Origin: Sphingobacteriales bacterium UTBCD1
GTDB lineage: Bacteria; Bacteroidota; Bacteroidia; Chitinophagales; Chitinophagaceae
Length of the DNA: 64,000 bases
Assembly: GCA_002066995.1 (NCBI GenBank)
Contig: MWTC01000004.1
Coordinates: 22,606-86,605, forward strand
Direction: 5' to 3'
Under the pieces are notes generated by a model. It saw only the letters and a list, made by a program, of their open reading frames with translations, had not been told where the DNA came from and ran no database searches. A program made the translations under genes and the position numbers. Shown in pieces: positions 35,840 to 45,561 of this stretch. The stretch's first letter is position 1. Each line of letters begins with the position of its first letter.

Positions 35840-38056
35840 TTAACGTGCCCCGGGAGGACAATGCGCTTTCAGGAATTTTATAAACGTATTATTCAAATGC
35901 TCACTCGTGCCGGCGCCTTCGTATATTCCATGTGTCCGGTTAGGATAGATCATCAGTTGAAACATTTTACCGTCTTTGATCAATTCATTGATCAACACTT
36001 CAGCATTTTTATAATGGACATTATCATCCCCGGTACCGTGTATGTACAACAGGTTGCCCCGGAGATTTTTTGCAAAAGTGTTCGGTGAAGATTGTTTGTA
36101 ATCAGCTTCATTTTCCTGAGGCAATCCCATGTAGCGTTCAGTGTAAATATTATCATAGAAATGCTGATCAGTGACAGCAGCTATGGCAATCCCGGTCTTA
36201 TATATTTCAGGATAACGAAAAAGCAAGTTTAATGTCATGGCGCCACCACCGCTCCATCCATGTACCGCCACTCTGCCGGTATCAATGTAAGGCCATTTGA
36301 AAATTTCTCTGGCAGCCATTGCCTGGTCATGACTGTTGATCACGCCTATCTTTCTGTAAATGGATTTACGCCACTCTCTTCCTTTATATGCCGGCGTTCC
36401 CCTGTTATCCATAGTGATCCCGATATAACCTTCAGGAATAAGTTGAGAAATAAAATTATCAAAATTGGGTACATCATCTGCAGTTGTTGAAGCAGGCTCT
36501 CCATATACATAGAAGTAAACGGGATATTTTTTGCCCGGATCAAAATCATTTGGCTTTGCCATGATGCCATCCATTTCTACACCGTCAATTGTTTTGATCC
36601 TGAATTTTTCCAGCTTAAAACCCAATTCAGGAGTTGTGAAGAGATCTTCTCCCCCGGGATAAATTTTCTTATGACCCGGCAAAGAAACAAGACGGATATT
36701 GTAGTTCCTGCTGATGCTTCCATTGATCTGGGTAGCATATCTGGCATCAGGTGACATGCGGTACATATTAGTCCCCTCAAATACGGCCGGTGTTACCCTG
36801 ACCGTATCTGTATTATTGAGACGGACACGGTATAAATATTTCTGGGTGGCATCATAAGGTGCGGCATAGAAATATAAATTTTCTCCTGCATTGTCATACG
36901 CTACCATATCGGCATCATAGTTTCCTTTAGTGAGAAGCGTTTCATCCTTCCCGTTTCTTGATACTTTGTAAATGTGCATCCAACCGTCTTTCTCGCTGGT
37001 CCATAAAAAAGAATTCCCGTTTTCCACCCAGGTCCATGAAGGGCTATCCCATCCAAATGGCTTTACCACGTCCACCCATGCAGAATCGCTGTCTGTATAG
37101 ATCTTTCCTGCTTTTCCGGTAATTGCATTGCACATATAAAGAGTTGCTTCATTTTGTTTCCGGTTCAATTGCACCACCATGATATCCCTGTTATTTCCTG
37201 CCCAATCCATTCTTGGTAAATAGTTGTTTTCAGGATCGCCTGGTATTTGTAACCAATTGGTAATTTTTGTAGCCAGTGAGATGACGCCAATCTTCACATT
37301 GGATGGTTTTTCTCCTGCAACGGGGTATTCTACAGGAACTATAAAGGGATAAAGAGAATCTGTATTATTGATCATCAAATAATTTTTGGTAGGTCTTGCG
37401 TCCACTCTCCAATATGCAATACTCTTGCTGTCCGGGCTCCATCGGAATCCGTCGCGGCAGCTTAATTCTTCTTCATACACCCAGTCAAATGTTCCGTTGA
37501 TGATCCTGTCTGTGCCGTCCCTGGTAAGCTGTGTGATCTTTCCGGTGGCCAGATCTTCCACATATAAATTATGTTTACTTACATAAGCCGCTTTCTTATT
37601 ATCAGGAGATAATTTTGCAAACATCAAAGAAGAAGAAGGCAATCCTTTCCCGAGCTGTCTGCCTTTAACAGAATTGAGGTCAAAGTACCAGTAATCACCG
37701 CGGGTATTCCCACGCCACACTCTTTTTGAATTGGTGTAGAGCAAAATTCTTTTTCTATCTGTACTCCATACAATAGCCTCTGTCCTTGAATTTAATCCTG
37801 CCTCTTTGACCTGGTCTGCAGACAGAATAAGCTTTTTATTATTGAGATCATCAGCGCTGTAAACATAAATGCTTCCCATTTCACTTATCCAGAAATCATG
37901 CGAATCGGGTAACCACTGTAACCTGTTGATAGGAATTTCTCCCTGCGGCAGCATCGCTTTTTCAAAAGCGGTTTCTTCTTTATTAAAGCCTATTGGTTGT
38001 GCAACGGCAATAAACGTTACTATAATCATCCACACTGTCAGAAAATATCTTTTCAT
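35840..38056 (-). CDS. Exported S9B-type dipeptidyl peptidase (DPP IV-like)
   Basis: A 738-residue periplasmic or secreted serine peptidase removing N-terminal dipeptides. Signal peptide (MIIVTFIAVAQ), eight-bladed propeller region (DYWYFDLNSVKGRQL, SPDNKKAAYVSKHNLYV, FDWVYEEELSCRDGFRWSPD with the DPP4 Glu-Glu pair that binds the substrate amino group), then an alpha/beta hydrolase domain. Catalytic residues: Ser in HGWSGGGAMTLN (near 600; the usual motif is GWSYGG), Asp in GTGDDNVHY (near 675) and His in NRTHGIY (near 708). It appears to be transcribed alone, with TAAATTTA as a possible -7 box. Confidence 0.92.
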   Translation of the reverse strand: MKRYFLTVWMIIVTFIAVAQPIGFNKEETAFEKAMLPQGEIPINRLQWLPDSHDFWISEMGSIYVYSADDLNNKKLILSADQVKEAGLNSRTEAIVWSTDRKRILLYTNSKRVWRGNTRGDYWYFDLNSVKGRQLGKGLPSSSLMFAKLSPDNKKAAYVSKHNLYVEDLATGKITQLTRDGTDRIINGTFDWVYEEELSCRDGFRWSPDSKSIAYWRVDARPTKNYLMINNTDSLYPFIVPVEYPVAGEKPSNVKIGVISLATKITNWLQIPGDPENNYLPRMDWAGNNRDIMVVQLNRKQNEATLYMCNAITGKAGKIYTDSDSAWVDVVKPFGWDSPSWTWVENGNSFLWTSEKDGWMHIYKVSRNGKDETLLTKGNYDADMVAYDNAGENLYFYAAPYDATQKYLYRVRLNNTDTVRVTPAVFEGTNMYRMSPDARYATQINGSISRNYNIRLVSLPGHKKIYPGGEDLFTTPELGFKLEKFRIKTIDGVEMDGIMAKPNDFDPGKKYPVYFYVYGEPASTTADDVPNFDNFISQLIPEGYIGITMDNRGTPAYKGREWRKSIYRKIGVINSHDQAMAAREIFKWPYIDTGRVAVHGWSGGGAMTLNLLFRYPEIYKTGIAIAAVTDQHFYDNIYTERYMGLPQENEADYKQSSPNTFAKNLRGNLLYIHGTGDDNVHYKNAEVLINELIKDGKMFQLMIYPNRTHGIYEGAGTSEHLNNTFIKFLKAHCPPGAR

Positions 38057-38150
38057 AATGGCATATGTTTATTCGGGATGGTAAATTTAGTAAAATGAAG
38101 AGTAAAGAGTACGGAAATATGGTGAATGCCTGTGTTAATCTGTGGCCATA

Positions 38151-40190
38151 TTATTTTTTCATTTCTTCCAGTCTCTTTTGTAAAGCAAACATTTCATCTC
38201 TTAACCGTGCGGCTTCCATAAAATCGAGATCACGGGCTGCATGTTCCATTTGCTTTTTTATCTTGCCAATAGCTTTTTCCATCTGAGGAATGGTTTTATA
38301 TTCTACCTGGTCTTCTGCAGCTACCGTAACGAGCTCTTCATCCGGGCCTATAGCATGGGTATCTGCCGGGTCATACCCTTTGACATCCAGTACGGATGTT
38401 TGTTCAAAGACCTGTTCTTTACTTTTCCTGATGGTTTTGGGAGTTATGTTATGTTCTATATTATATGCGATCTGTTTTTCCCTGCGTCGGTTAGTTTCAT
38501 CAATAGTTTTTTGCATACTCCCGGTCATAGTGTCTGCATAAAAGATTACCAGGCCATCGACATTTCTTGCTGCACGTCCCGCTGTTTGTGTCAATGATTT
38601 TTCATTTCGCAAAAAACCTTCCTTGTCCGCATCAAGAATAGCAACTAATGAGACTTCCGGCAGATCCAAACCTTCACGGAGTAAATTCACGCCAACCAAT
38701 ACATCTATTTCTCCCAGGCGTAGCTGGCGGAGTATCTCCACTCTTTCCAATGTATCCACCTCGCTGTGAATGTATTTGGATTTAATGTTGATTCGGTGTA
38801 AATATTTATCCATCTCTTCTGCCATCCGTTTAGTCAGGGTGGTTACCAAAACACGATCTCCTGTTTTTACTCTTTTGTCAATCTCGTCCAGCAGATCATC
38901 AATTTCATTCACACTTGGCCTGACCTCAATGAGAGGATCCAGTAAGCCGGTTGGCCTTACGACCTGCTCCACAATGACACCGCCGCATTTTTCCAATTCA
39001 TACTGATCCGGTGTGGCAGAAAGAAAAATAGTTTGATTCAGCATTGATTCGAACTCATGAAAATTCAATGGGCGATTGTCCAAAGCAGACGGCAGGCGGA
39101 AGCCATAGTCAACAAGAATTAATTTTCTGCTCCGGTCTCCTCCGTACATACCGCTCACCTGAGGGATGGTTTGATGGCTTTCATCAATGACACATAAATA
39201 ATCTTTCGGAAAATAATCCAGCAAGCAGAAAGGCCTTGTTCCGGGCTTGCGGCGGTCAAAGAAACGGGAATAATTTTCCACTCCGTTGCAATAGCCTAAT
39301 TCCCGGATCATTTCAATGTCATAGTTTACCCGTTCACTCACACGTTGTGCTTCGATGTATTTGCCAACACTTTTGAAATAATCCGCCTGCGCCGTCATCT
39401 CATCCTGGATCTCTGCAAGTATCTGTTGTATCATATCTCTGGGTGCCAGGTAAAGATTAGCAGGGAAAATAGCAGCATTCTCCATCACCCCGATCCGTTT
39501 TCCTGTAACCACATCAAAACTCTCGATCTCTTCAATTTCATCGCCGAAAAAAGTAATGCGGTACCCGAAATCAACATAAGGAAGATTTATATCCACAGTA
39601 TCTCCTTTGACCCGGAAGCTTCCTCTTGTAAATTCGACAGTTGTTCTGTTGTATAATGAATTAACTAAAGAGTGAAGGAATCCTTGCCTTGATATTACCT
39701 GGCCTTTGTGAATACGGATAATTCCATTCTCGTATTCAGTCGGATTTCCCATACCATAAATACAACTCACACTAGCCACCACGATGATATCTCTGCGGCC
39801 GCTTAACAGTTCGGAGGTTGCATGAAGCCTGAGCTTATCCAGCTCATCATTTATGGAAAGGTCTTTTTCAATATATATGTCACTTACCGGCAAGTATGCT
39901 TCGGGCTGATAGTAATCGTAGTATGAAACGAAATATCCCACTGCATTTTCGGGGAAAAAATGTTTGAATTCGCCATAAAGCTGAGCCACGAGGGTTTTAT
40001 TGTGTGTGATGACAAGGGTAGGTCTTTGCACATTCTGTATCACGTTGGCAATGGTAAAAGTTTTACCGCTTCCTGTCACGCCCAGTAAAGTCTGGTATTT
40101 TTCTCCCGAAAGAACTCCTTCCGTTAATTGGCGGATCGCTTCAGGTTGATCACCTGCGGGCTGATATGGTGCATGAAGCCTGAATGGCAT
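38151..40190 (-). CDS. uvrB: Excinuclease ABC subunit B
   Basis: A 679-residue damage-verifying helicase of nucleotide-excision repair. Walker A GVTGSGKTFT (about 38-47), beta-hairpin YYDYYQPEAYLP (about 91) that clamps DNA, EYENGIIRIHKG and RSRKLILVDYGFRLPSALDN, DVLVGVNLLREGLDLPEVS, and a C-terminal UVR motif (KKQMEHAARDLDFMEAARLR) that contacts UvrA/UvrC. A TAAATTTG box (minus strand, 40211-40204) lies about 15 bases before the start. No other uvr gene is in the window, although the UvrD-type helicase is. Confidence 0.96.
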   Translation of the reverse strand: MPFRLHAPYQPAGDQPEAIRQLTEGVLSGEKYQTLLGVTGSGKTFTIANVIQNVQRPTLVITHNKTLVAQLYGEFKHFFPENAVGYFVSYYDYYQPEAYLPVSDIYIEKDLSINDELDKLRLHATSELLSGRRDIIVVASVSCIYGMGNPTEYENGIIRIHKGQVISRQGFLHSLVNSLYNRTTVEFTRGSFRVKGDTVDINLPYVDFGYRITFFGDEIEEIESFDVVTGKRIGVMENAAIFPANLYLAPRDMIQQILAEIQDEMTAQADYFKSVGKYIEAQRVSERVNYDIEMIRELGYCNGVENYSRFFDRRKPGTRPFCLLDYFPKDYLCVIDESHQTIPQVSGMYGGDRSRKLILVDYGFRLPSALDNRPLNFHEFESMLNQTIFLSATPDQYELEKCGGVIVEQVVRPTGLLDPLIEVRPSVNEIDDLLDEIDKRVKTGDRVLVTTLTKRMAEEMDKYLHRINIKSKYIHSEVDTLERVEILRQLRLGEIDVLVGVNLLREGLDLPEVSLVAILDADKEGFLRNEKSLTQTAGRAARNVDGLVIFYADTMTGSMQKTIDETNRRREKQIAYNIEHNITPKTIRKSKEQVFEQTSVLDVKGYDPADTHAIGPDEELVTVAAEDQVEYKTIPQMEKAIGKIKKQMEHAARDLDFMEAARLRDEMFALQKRLEEMKK

Positions 40191-40203
40191 AAGATTCGAA
40201 CTG

Positions 40204-40211
40204 CAAATTTA
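40204..40211 (-). promoter_or_regulatory. Probable uvrB -7 box
   Basis: On the minus strand the sequence reads TAAATTTG, a full match to TAnnTTTG, ending 13 bases before the ATG. No TTTG is evident at -33. Confidence 0.5.
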
Positions 40212-40332
40212 CGGGATAGTTTTTGCCCTGAATTACACTAATACCACGAATTGTATTTCATTAAGATATTTGTATAAATCTTTACGTTCGCAGAAAATTC
40301 TTTCGTATCAATCCTGCAATTCAGGGCTATTC

Positions 40333-40836
40333 TTATTTCAATAACTTAACCCAAACATAGTCGTCCATCACCGTGTTATTTTTGATCACTGCTTTTTTCC
40401 GGATACATTCTAAATAAAAGCCATTTTTTTCCAGTACTCTCATGGAAGCTTTGTTATGTTCAAAGACTTCAGCATATATCCGGGAAATATGCGGGAGCTG
40501 AGGAGTTGTTTGTTCCAGTAATTGTCTTACTGCTTCTGTAGCAATACCCTTTCCCCAAAATGGTTCTGCAATCCAGTAACCAACTTCCGCAGAACACCTG
40601 TAAACGTCTTCTTTCAAATGAACACCGCAACTGCCTGCAAGTTCTCCATCCATTTCAGCTGCAAAAACGTATTGAGGGATCTTGCTTTCATTGGCAGCAA
40701 TCCAAAACATGGCATCCCCCAGGGTGTAGGGATTCGGGAAAGTATCTCTCATGTTATCGGCTATCTTTTTATTATTGGCATACTTTGTCAATAGCCCTGC
40801 ATCTTCTATTCTCCATTCTCGTAACCGGATTTTCAT
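40333..40836 (-). CDS. GNAT acetyltransferase (RimJ/RimL-like)
   Basis: A 167-residue N-acetyltransferase of the RimJ/RimL type: opening RLREWRIEDAGLLTKYANNK, acetyl-CoA binding segment VGYWIAEPFWGKGIATEAVR with the R/QxxGxG/A-type loop, and C-terminal HNKASMRVLEKNGFYLECIRK. The substrate may be a protein N-terminus or a small molecule; this cannot be told from sequence. Its ATG overlaps the mgsA stop in a TAATG arrangement, so the two are translationally coupled. Confidence 0.88.
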   Translation of the reverse strand: MKIRLREWRIEDAGLLTKYANNKKIADNMRDTFPNPYTLGDAMFWIAANESKIPQYVFAAEMDGELAGSCGVHLKEDVYRCSAEVGYWIAEPFWGKGIATEAVRQLLEQTTPQLPHISRIYAEVFEHNKASMRVLEKNGFYLECIRKKAVIKNNTVMDDYVWVKLLK

Positions 40837-41288
40837 TAGTTCAGTTTTCGGTGAATGTATGTTGAATAGTCTGTCAGCAATGTTTTATATTCTTCATGCA
40901 TCAACGGGGATGTCAGGAGAAAATCTGCTGTTGCCCGGTCACAGGCAAACGGGATGTTCCAGATCACAGCGACCCGAAGTAAAGCTTTTATATCAGGGTC
41001 ATGTGGCTGAGCTTCCATCGGATCCCAGAAAAAGATCAGCACATCCAGTTCCCCTCCCGCAATTTTTGCTCCCATCTGCTGATCGCCGCCCAGCGGACCG
41101 CTTAATAATTTTGTGACGGGAAGATTTAATACTTTTTCAAGCAGATTACCTGTAGTTCCGGTTGCCAGTAATGAATGACGGGAAAGAACTGCTTTGTTAT
41201 ATTCAGCCCATTCCATCAGTTCGGCTTTCTTGTTATCATGAGCTACCAGGGCGATCCGTTTCTTTGCAGTAAGATTTCTTGCATTCAT
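40836..41288 (-). CDS. mgsA: Methylglyoxal synthase
   Basis: A 150-residue enzyme converting dihydroxyacetone phosphate to methylglyoxal and phosphate, a bypass that relieves sugar-phosphate stress. Family residues are visible: KRIALVAHDNKK, LLATGTTGNL, the catalytic SGPLGGDQQMG and the C-terminal FFWDPMEAQPHDPDIKALLR. The ATG at 41288 (MNARNLTAKK) is chosen over the in-frame ATG at 41327, which lies in the recA terminator. Its TAA overlaps the next gene's ATG. Confidence 0.93.
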   Translation of the reverse strand: MNARNLTAKKRIALVAHDNKKAELMEWAEYNKAVLSRHSLLATGTTGNLLEKVLNLPVTKLLSGPLGGDQQMGAKIAGGELDVLIFFWDPMEAQPHDPDIKALLRVAVIWNIPFACDRATADFLLTSPLMHEEYKTLLTDYSTYIHRKLN

Positions 41289-41325
41289 AGTATCGTATTT
41301 CAAAAAACAATTCTGTAAAAGATAC

Positions 41326-41355
41326 AAAAAAACCGTCTCGCCAGATGAGAGACGG
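41326..41355 (-). terminator. recA terminator
   Basis: CCGTCTC / GAGACGG with a 9-base loop and, on the minus strand, a run of seven T after the stem, 28 bases past the recA stop. Confidence 0.88.
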
Positions 41356-41382
41356 CTGTATATACAAATACATCTTCTTTTG

Positions 41383-42393
41383 TTATACTGTTTGTGCTTC
41401 TTTGATCTTTTCCCGGATCTTTACTTCAATCTCATTGGAAAGTTCTGGATTGTCCAGCAATAATTGTTTCACCGCATCCCGTCCCTGCCCCAGTTTATCA
41501 TTGTTATAGCTGAACCAGCTTCCGCTTTTCTGAACAATACCTAAATCTACGCCAAGATCCAAAAGTTCGCCGGTTTTGGAAATACCTTCTCCAAAAATGA
41601 TATCGAACTCTGCAGAGCGGAATGGAGGAGCTACTTTATTTTTTACCACTTTCACTTTTACCCTGTTTCCTATTGCTTCGTCCCCGTCTTTGATCTGAGC
41701 CATTCGCCGAATATCAAGCCGGACTGATGAATAAAATTTAAGAGCATTTCCACCGGTAGTGGTTTCGGGATTACCGAACATAACCCCGATTTTTTCTCTC
41801 AGTTGGTTTATGAAGATGCAAATGGTATTTGTTTTGGAAATGGTGGCGGTCAGTTTCCGTAGAGCCTGGCTCATCAGCCTTGCCTGCAAACCCATTTTAC
41901 TGTCACCCATTTCACCCTCCAGCTCACCTTTGGGAACCAATGCAGCTACAGAGTCAATGACGACAACATCCAAAGCGCCAGATAAAATTAAACGGTCTGC
42001 AATTTCCAGGGCTTGTTCTCCGTAATCCGGCTGAGAGATGAGAAGATTGTCAACATCCACCCCGAGTTTTTGAGCATAAGCGCTGTCGAATGCATGCTCA
42101 GCATCTATGATGGCACACATACCTCCTTTCTTTTGTGCTTCGGCAATGACATGGGTAGCAACAGTTGTTTTGCCCGAAGATTCAGGGCCGTAAATTTCAA
42201 CCACTCTTCCCTTCGGAAGGCCACCGATACCCAATGCGATATCCAATCCTAATGAGCCGGTGGAGATTACCTCCATTTGCTGTTCTCCCTTTTCATTCAT
42301 CATCATGACACTGCCTTTACCAAAATCTTTTTCAATTTTGTCCATGGTCAGCTTTAAGGCTTTCAGTTTCTCGTTGTTGGGTGTATTTGCCAT
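41383..42393 (-). CDS. recA: Recombinase A
   Basis: A 336-residue strand-exchange protein and SOS co-protease. Walker [10 protein letters not shown] (residues 69-77), [22 protein letters not shown] with Walker B, the L1/L2 DNA-binding loops ([40 protein letters not shown]) and C-terminal [19 protein letters not shown] end are present in order. The ATG at 42393 (MANTPNNEK) is the family-typical start; the upstream in-frame Met at 42441 lies in the promoter. It is the first gene of the minus-strand run and has its own terminator. Confidence 0.97.
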   Translation of the reverse strand: MANTPNNEKLKALKLTMDKIEKDFGKGSVMMMNEKGEQQMEVISTGSLGLDIALGIGGLPKGRVVEIYGPESSGKTTVATHVIAEAQKKGGMCAIIDAEHAFDSAYAQKLGVDVDNLLISQPDYGEQALEIADRLILSGALDVVVIDSVAALVPKGELEGEMGDSKMGLQARLMSQALRKLTATISKTNTICIFINQLREKIGVMFGNPETTTGGNALKFYSSVRLDIRRMAQIKDGDEAIGNRVKVKVVKNKVAPPFRSAEFDIIFGEGISKTGELLDLGVDLGIVQKSGSWFSYNNDKLGQGRDAVKQLLLDNPELSNEIEVKIREKIKEAQTV

Positions 42394-42442
42394 ATTGATC
42401 GTTTTTTGATTAATGATTTTTGTTCTTCTGCATTGCCGCAAT

Positions 42443-42450
42443 CAAAGTTA
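42443..42450 (-). promoter_or_regulatory. recA -7 box
   Basis: TAACTTTG on the minus strand, 49 bases before the ATG: a full match to the Bacteroidota -7 consensus. No LexA-type operator was recognised in the surrounding bases. Confidence 0.6.
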
Positions 42451-42596
42451 ATCCTTAGATTGAGCCATTTGTAAATATTTTTTTGAATCACCAAAGCTAA
42501 ATGATTTAGTAATTATAAACTAATTATTTTTGGAAAATATTTATAAATGCCCGGTATTTTCAAAACGGGAGCTTTGTATTTTTATATCGGCATTTT

Positions 42597-42821
42597 ATGA
42601 ACAGCGATACGGGAAAATACCTGATGCTGGCAGGCGGGATACTGCTACTGGCCGGAATCATTGTTTATTTTTTTCATGACAAGCTTCAATGGATCGGCAG
42701 GCTGCCGGGTGATATACGGATCGAAAGAGAAAACTTCCGCTTTTATTTCCCTGTTACGACCATGATACTGCTAAGCCTTCTTATAACGGCTTTTATTACA
42801 GTGATCAGAAAGATATTTTAG
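42597..42821 (+). CDS. DUF2905-type small membrane protein
   Basis: A 74-residue protein with two transmembrane helices (about 8-26 and 50-70) around a central loop containing GRLPGDIRIERENFRFYFP, the hallmark of DUF2905. The function is unknown; members are widespread single-gene units. It diverges from recA and converges on the PEP synthase gene. Confidence 0.85.
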   Translation: MNSDTGKYLMLAGGILLLAGIIVYFFHDKLQWIGRLPGDIRIERENFRFYFPVTTMILLSLLITAFITVIRKIF

Positions 42822-42864
42822 CTGTAGCAAATAAAAAAGTTATATCCGATGCAGATCTGTACGT

Positions 42865-45282
42865 TCATTTTTTCTCTACATCATAAATGGCTTTGATTGT
42901 CTTGATAACGGAATCCGGCGTTACGGATATGCTGTCAATTCCCTCTTCTACCAAAAACTGGGCAAAGTCCGGGAAATCCGAAGGTCCCTGGCCACAGATA
43001 CCTACTTTTACGTTATTTTGTTTTGCGACCTGTATCAGCTTGCGCAACATTTTTTTTACGGCGGGATTTCTCTCGTCATATAAGTGTGCCACCAGGGAAG
43101 AGTCGCGGTCCAGTCCAAGCGTTAATTGTGTAAGATCATTAGAGCCGATAGAAAACCCATCTATATATTTTGAAAACTCATCAGCCAGCATAATGTTTGA
43201 AGGGATTTCTGCCATTAAAAATATTTCGAGCCCGTTTTTGCCTCTTTCCAAACCGAATTCTTTCATGACATCACAGACCCGGTGCAGTTCTTCCACCGTT
43301 CTGCAAAAAGGAATCATCACTACCACATTTTTCAATCCCATTTCTTCCCGTACTATTTTTATTGCTTTACATTCTAAACCAAAAGCCACTTTGTATTTTT
43401 CGGAATAGTATCTGGATGCACCACGCCATCCGATCATCGGGTTTTCTTCATGTGGTTCAAAATATTTTCCTCCCAGAAGATTGTAATATTCATTGCTTTT
43501 AAAATCACTGAAGCGGACAATCACTTTATTAGGATAAAAAGCCGAGGCAATCTTGGCAATTCCATAAGAAAGGCGCTTGATGAAGAAATCTTCTTCATTG
43601 TCAAATCCTACGATCATTTTTCTAATGGCATCGGAAAGTTCTTTATCATTAAGTTCTTTGTGTTTCAATAAAGCCAATGGGTGAGCCTGGATGTAATTGT
43701 TGATAATGAATTCTTCTCTTGCAAGACCTACGCCGGCATTTGGCAGGTGCGAAAAACGAAATGCGAGGCTGGGCGAGGCTACATTCAGCATGATCGGTGT
43801 TTTCAATGCAGGCAAATCCCGCAGATCGGTCTCTGTTTCCCGAAAAGGAACAGCACCATCATAAATAATACCGTCATCGCCTTCTGCGCAGGATGCAGTT
43901 ATCAATTGGCCTTCACTTAAAATTTCTGTTGCATTGCCGCAACCGACAATTGCAGGAACACCTAATTCTCTCGCAACGATTGCTGCATGGCAGGTGCGCC
44001 CACCTTTATTGGTGATGATCGCAGAGGCTTTTTTCATGATCGGCTCCCAATCGGGATCGGTCATATCCGTCACCAATACATCACCGGCTTTGAATACATG
44101 GCCTTCTGTCACCCTTTTATCCAAAGAATATAAAATAGATACATTCCCTGTTGCAATTTTATCTCCGACAGCAATTCCCTTAAACAACGGAGTCCGGGGC
44201 ACTGATTCGTCAATGGCAAAACCACTGATCTTTGTATAATCTTTTTGCGAGTGAATCGTCTCTGGCCTTGCCTGAACGATAAATAGCTCTTTGCTCAATC
44301 CATCTACTGCCCATTCCACGTCCATGGGACACCAGCGGTTTTTTAGCTTCGAATAATATTCTTCGATCTTCACCACCCAGGTTGCCAACTGCAGAATCCT
44401 TTCTGTGGTCAGGCAATAACGCTGCTGTAAAGATCTTTCTACCGGTATTATTTTCACTCTTTCGTCAGGATTATCTCCATACACCATCATCCGGTCTTTA
44501 TTTCCCAGCTTTTTTTCTATTACACTTTTGTAACCATCTTTCAGCGTTGTTTTAAAAACGAGGTATTCATCAGGACTCACTGATCCCTGTACGATCATTT
44601 CCCCGAGCCCGAAAGACGCATTGATGACCACGACATTTTTAAAACCACTTTCTGTATCCAGAGAAAAGGCAACTCCGGATGCTGCCAGGTCGCTCCTTAC
44701 CATTTTTTGTATGCATACAGACAGCCCAATGGTAAAATGATCATATCCAAGACTCTGCCGGTAGCTGATTGCCCTGTCCGTAAACAATGAAGCAAAGCAG
44801 TTGCGCACTGAATTAATTAATGAAGCTGGCCCACGTACATTCAAATAAGTTTCCTGCTGACCGGCAAAAGATGCATCCGGAAGGTCTTCTGCAGTAGCAG
44901 AAGAACGCACAGCTACATCAGTCTGTTCCTGGTCGTATTTTTTTGACAGCTCATAATATTTTTCAATGATCGCTTCACTCAATTCTTTTGGAAACCTTGA
45001 ATTTTTCAACAACGTTCTTACCTGCAGCCCACCGCGGCGTAATGATTCAATGTCGTTGTAGTCAATAGCATTGATAATGCTTTTTATTTTTTCTTCCAGG
45101 TCGTTTGCACGCAGAAATTCACGGTAAGCGTTCACTGTGATTACAAATCCGCCGGGAATGTTGACACCCAGCTTGCCGAGATTCTGAAGCATTTCACCGA
45201 GAGAAGCGTTTTTGCCACCGGCCAGATCAACATCGTTCATTCCTACTTCCTCAAGGTTGAGGAGAAAGCTTTTTGATTTCAT
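42865..45282 (-). CDS. ppsA: Phosphoenolpyruvate synthase
   Basis: An 805-residue enzyme making PEP from pyruvate and ATP (AMP and phosphate released), the entry to gluconeogenesis. N-terminal ATP-grasp domain (LAGGKNASLGEMLQ, VAVRSSATAEDLPDASFAGQ), swivelling domain with the phospho-His in GGRTCHAAIVARE (near residue 430), and PEP/pyruvate barrel with IGSNDLTQLTLGLDRD and the catalytic Cys in VGICGQGPSDFPDF (near 760). The length and CGQGPS motif distinguish it from pyruvate phosphate dikinase. The ATG at 45282 is chosen; the frame continues upstream to 45399 without family sequence. Confidence 0.94.
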   Translation of the reverse strand: MKSKSFLLNLEEVGMNDVDLAGGKNASLGEMLQNLGKLGVNIPGGFVITVNAYREFLRANDLEEKIKSIINAIDYNDIESLRRGGLQVRTLLKNSRFPKELSEAIIEKYYELSKKYDQEQTDVAVRSSATAEDLPDASFAGQQETYLNVRGPASLINSVRNCFASLFTDRAISYRQSLGYDHFTIGLSVCIQKMVRSDLAASGVAFSLDTESGFKNVVVINASFGLGEMIVQGSVSPDEYLVFKTTLKDGYKSVIEKKLGNKDRMMVYGDNPDERVKIIPVERSLQQRYCLTTERILQLATWVVKIEEYYSKLKNRWCPMDVEWAVDGLSKELFIVQARPETIHSQKDYTKISGFAIDESVPRTPLFKGIAVGDKIATGNVSILYSLDKRVTEGHVFKAGDVLVTDMTDPDWEPIMKKASAIITNKGGRTCHAAIVARELGVPAIVGCGNATEILSEGQLITASCAEGDDGIIYDGAVPFRETETDLRDLPALKTPIMLNVASPSLAFRFSHLPNAGVGLAREEFIINNYIQAHPLALLKHKELNDKELSDAIRKMIVGFDNEEDFFIKRLSYGIAKIASAFYPNKVIVRFSDFKSNEYYNLLGGKYFEPHEENPMIGWRGASRYYSEKYKVAFGLECKAIKIVREEMGLKNVVVMIPFCRTVEELHRVCDVMKEFGLERGKNGLEIFLMAEIPSNIMLADEFSKYIDGFSIGSNDLTQLTLGLDRDSSLVAHLYDERNPAVKKMLRKLIQVAKQNNVKVGICGQGPSDFPDFAQFLVEEGIDSISVTPDSVIKTIKAIYDVEKK

Positions 45283-45299
45283 AAAAATCGGTTGTGTTA

Positions 45300-45307
45300 C
45301 AAAAATA
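45300..45307 (-). promoter_or_regulatory. ppsA -7 box
   Basis: TATTTTTG on the minus strand, 17 bases before the ATG, matching TAnnTTTG. Confidence 0.5.
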
Positions 45308-45561
45308 CAAGGATAGTCCGGAATATATTTATTTTTTAATATGTCATGCATACATATTATACCGGATGAAAGATCGCTGATTGATTTTTTATAAAGCAAT
45401 CCAGTGACCCCGGTTGCTCATAGGAGAACCCGAGAAATATTTTCCGGGAACTTCCCTGCTTTATTCCTGTTCGTAAAAAAAAATTACAAAAGCAAAGTGA
45501 GCTGATTCAATATAACGGAATGATCCGGGCTGAAGAAGAGTTTTCAATTATGCCGGAAGAA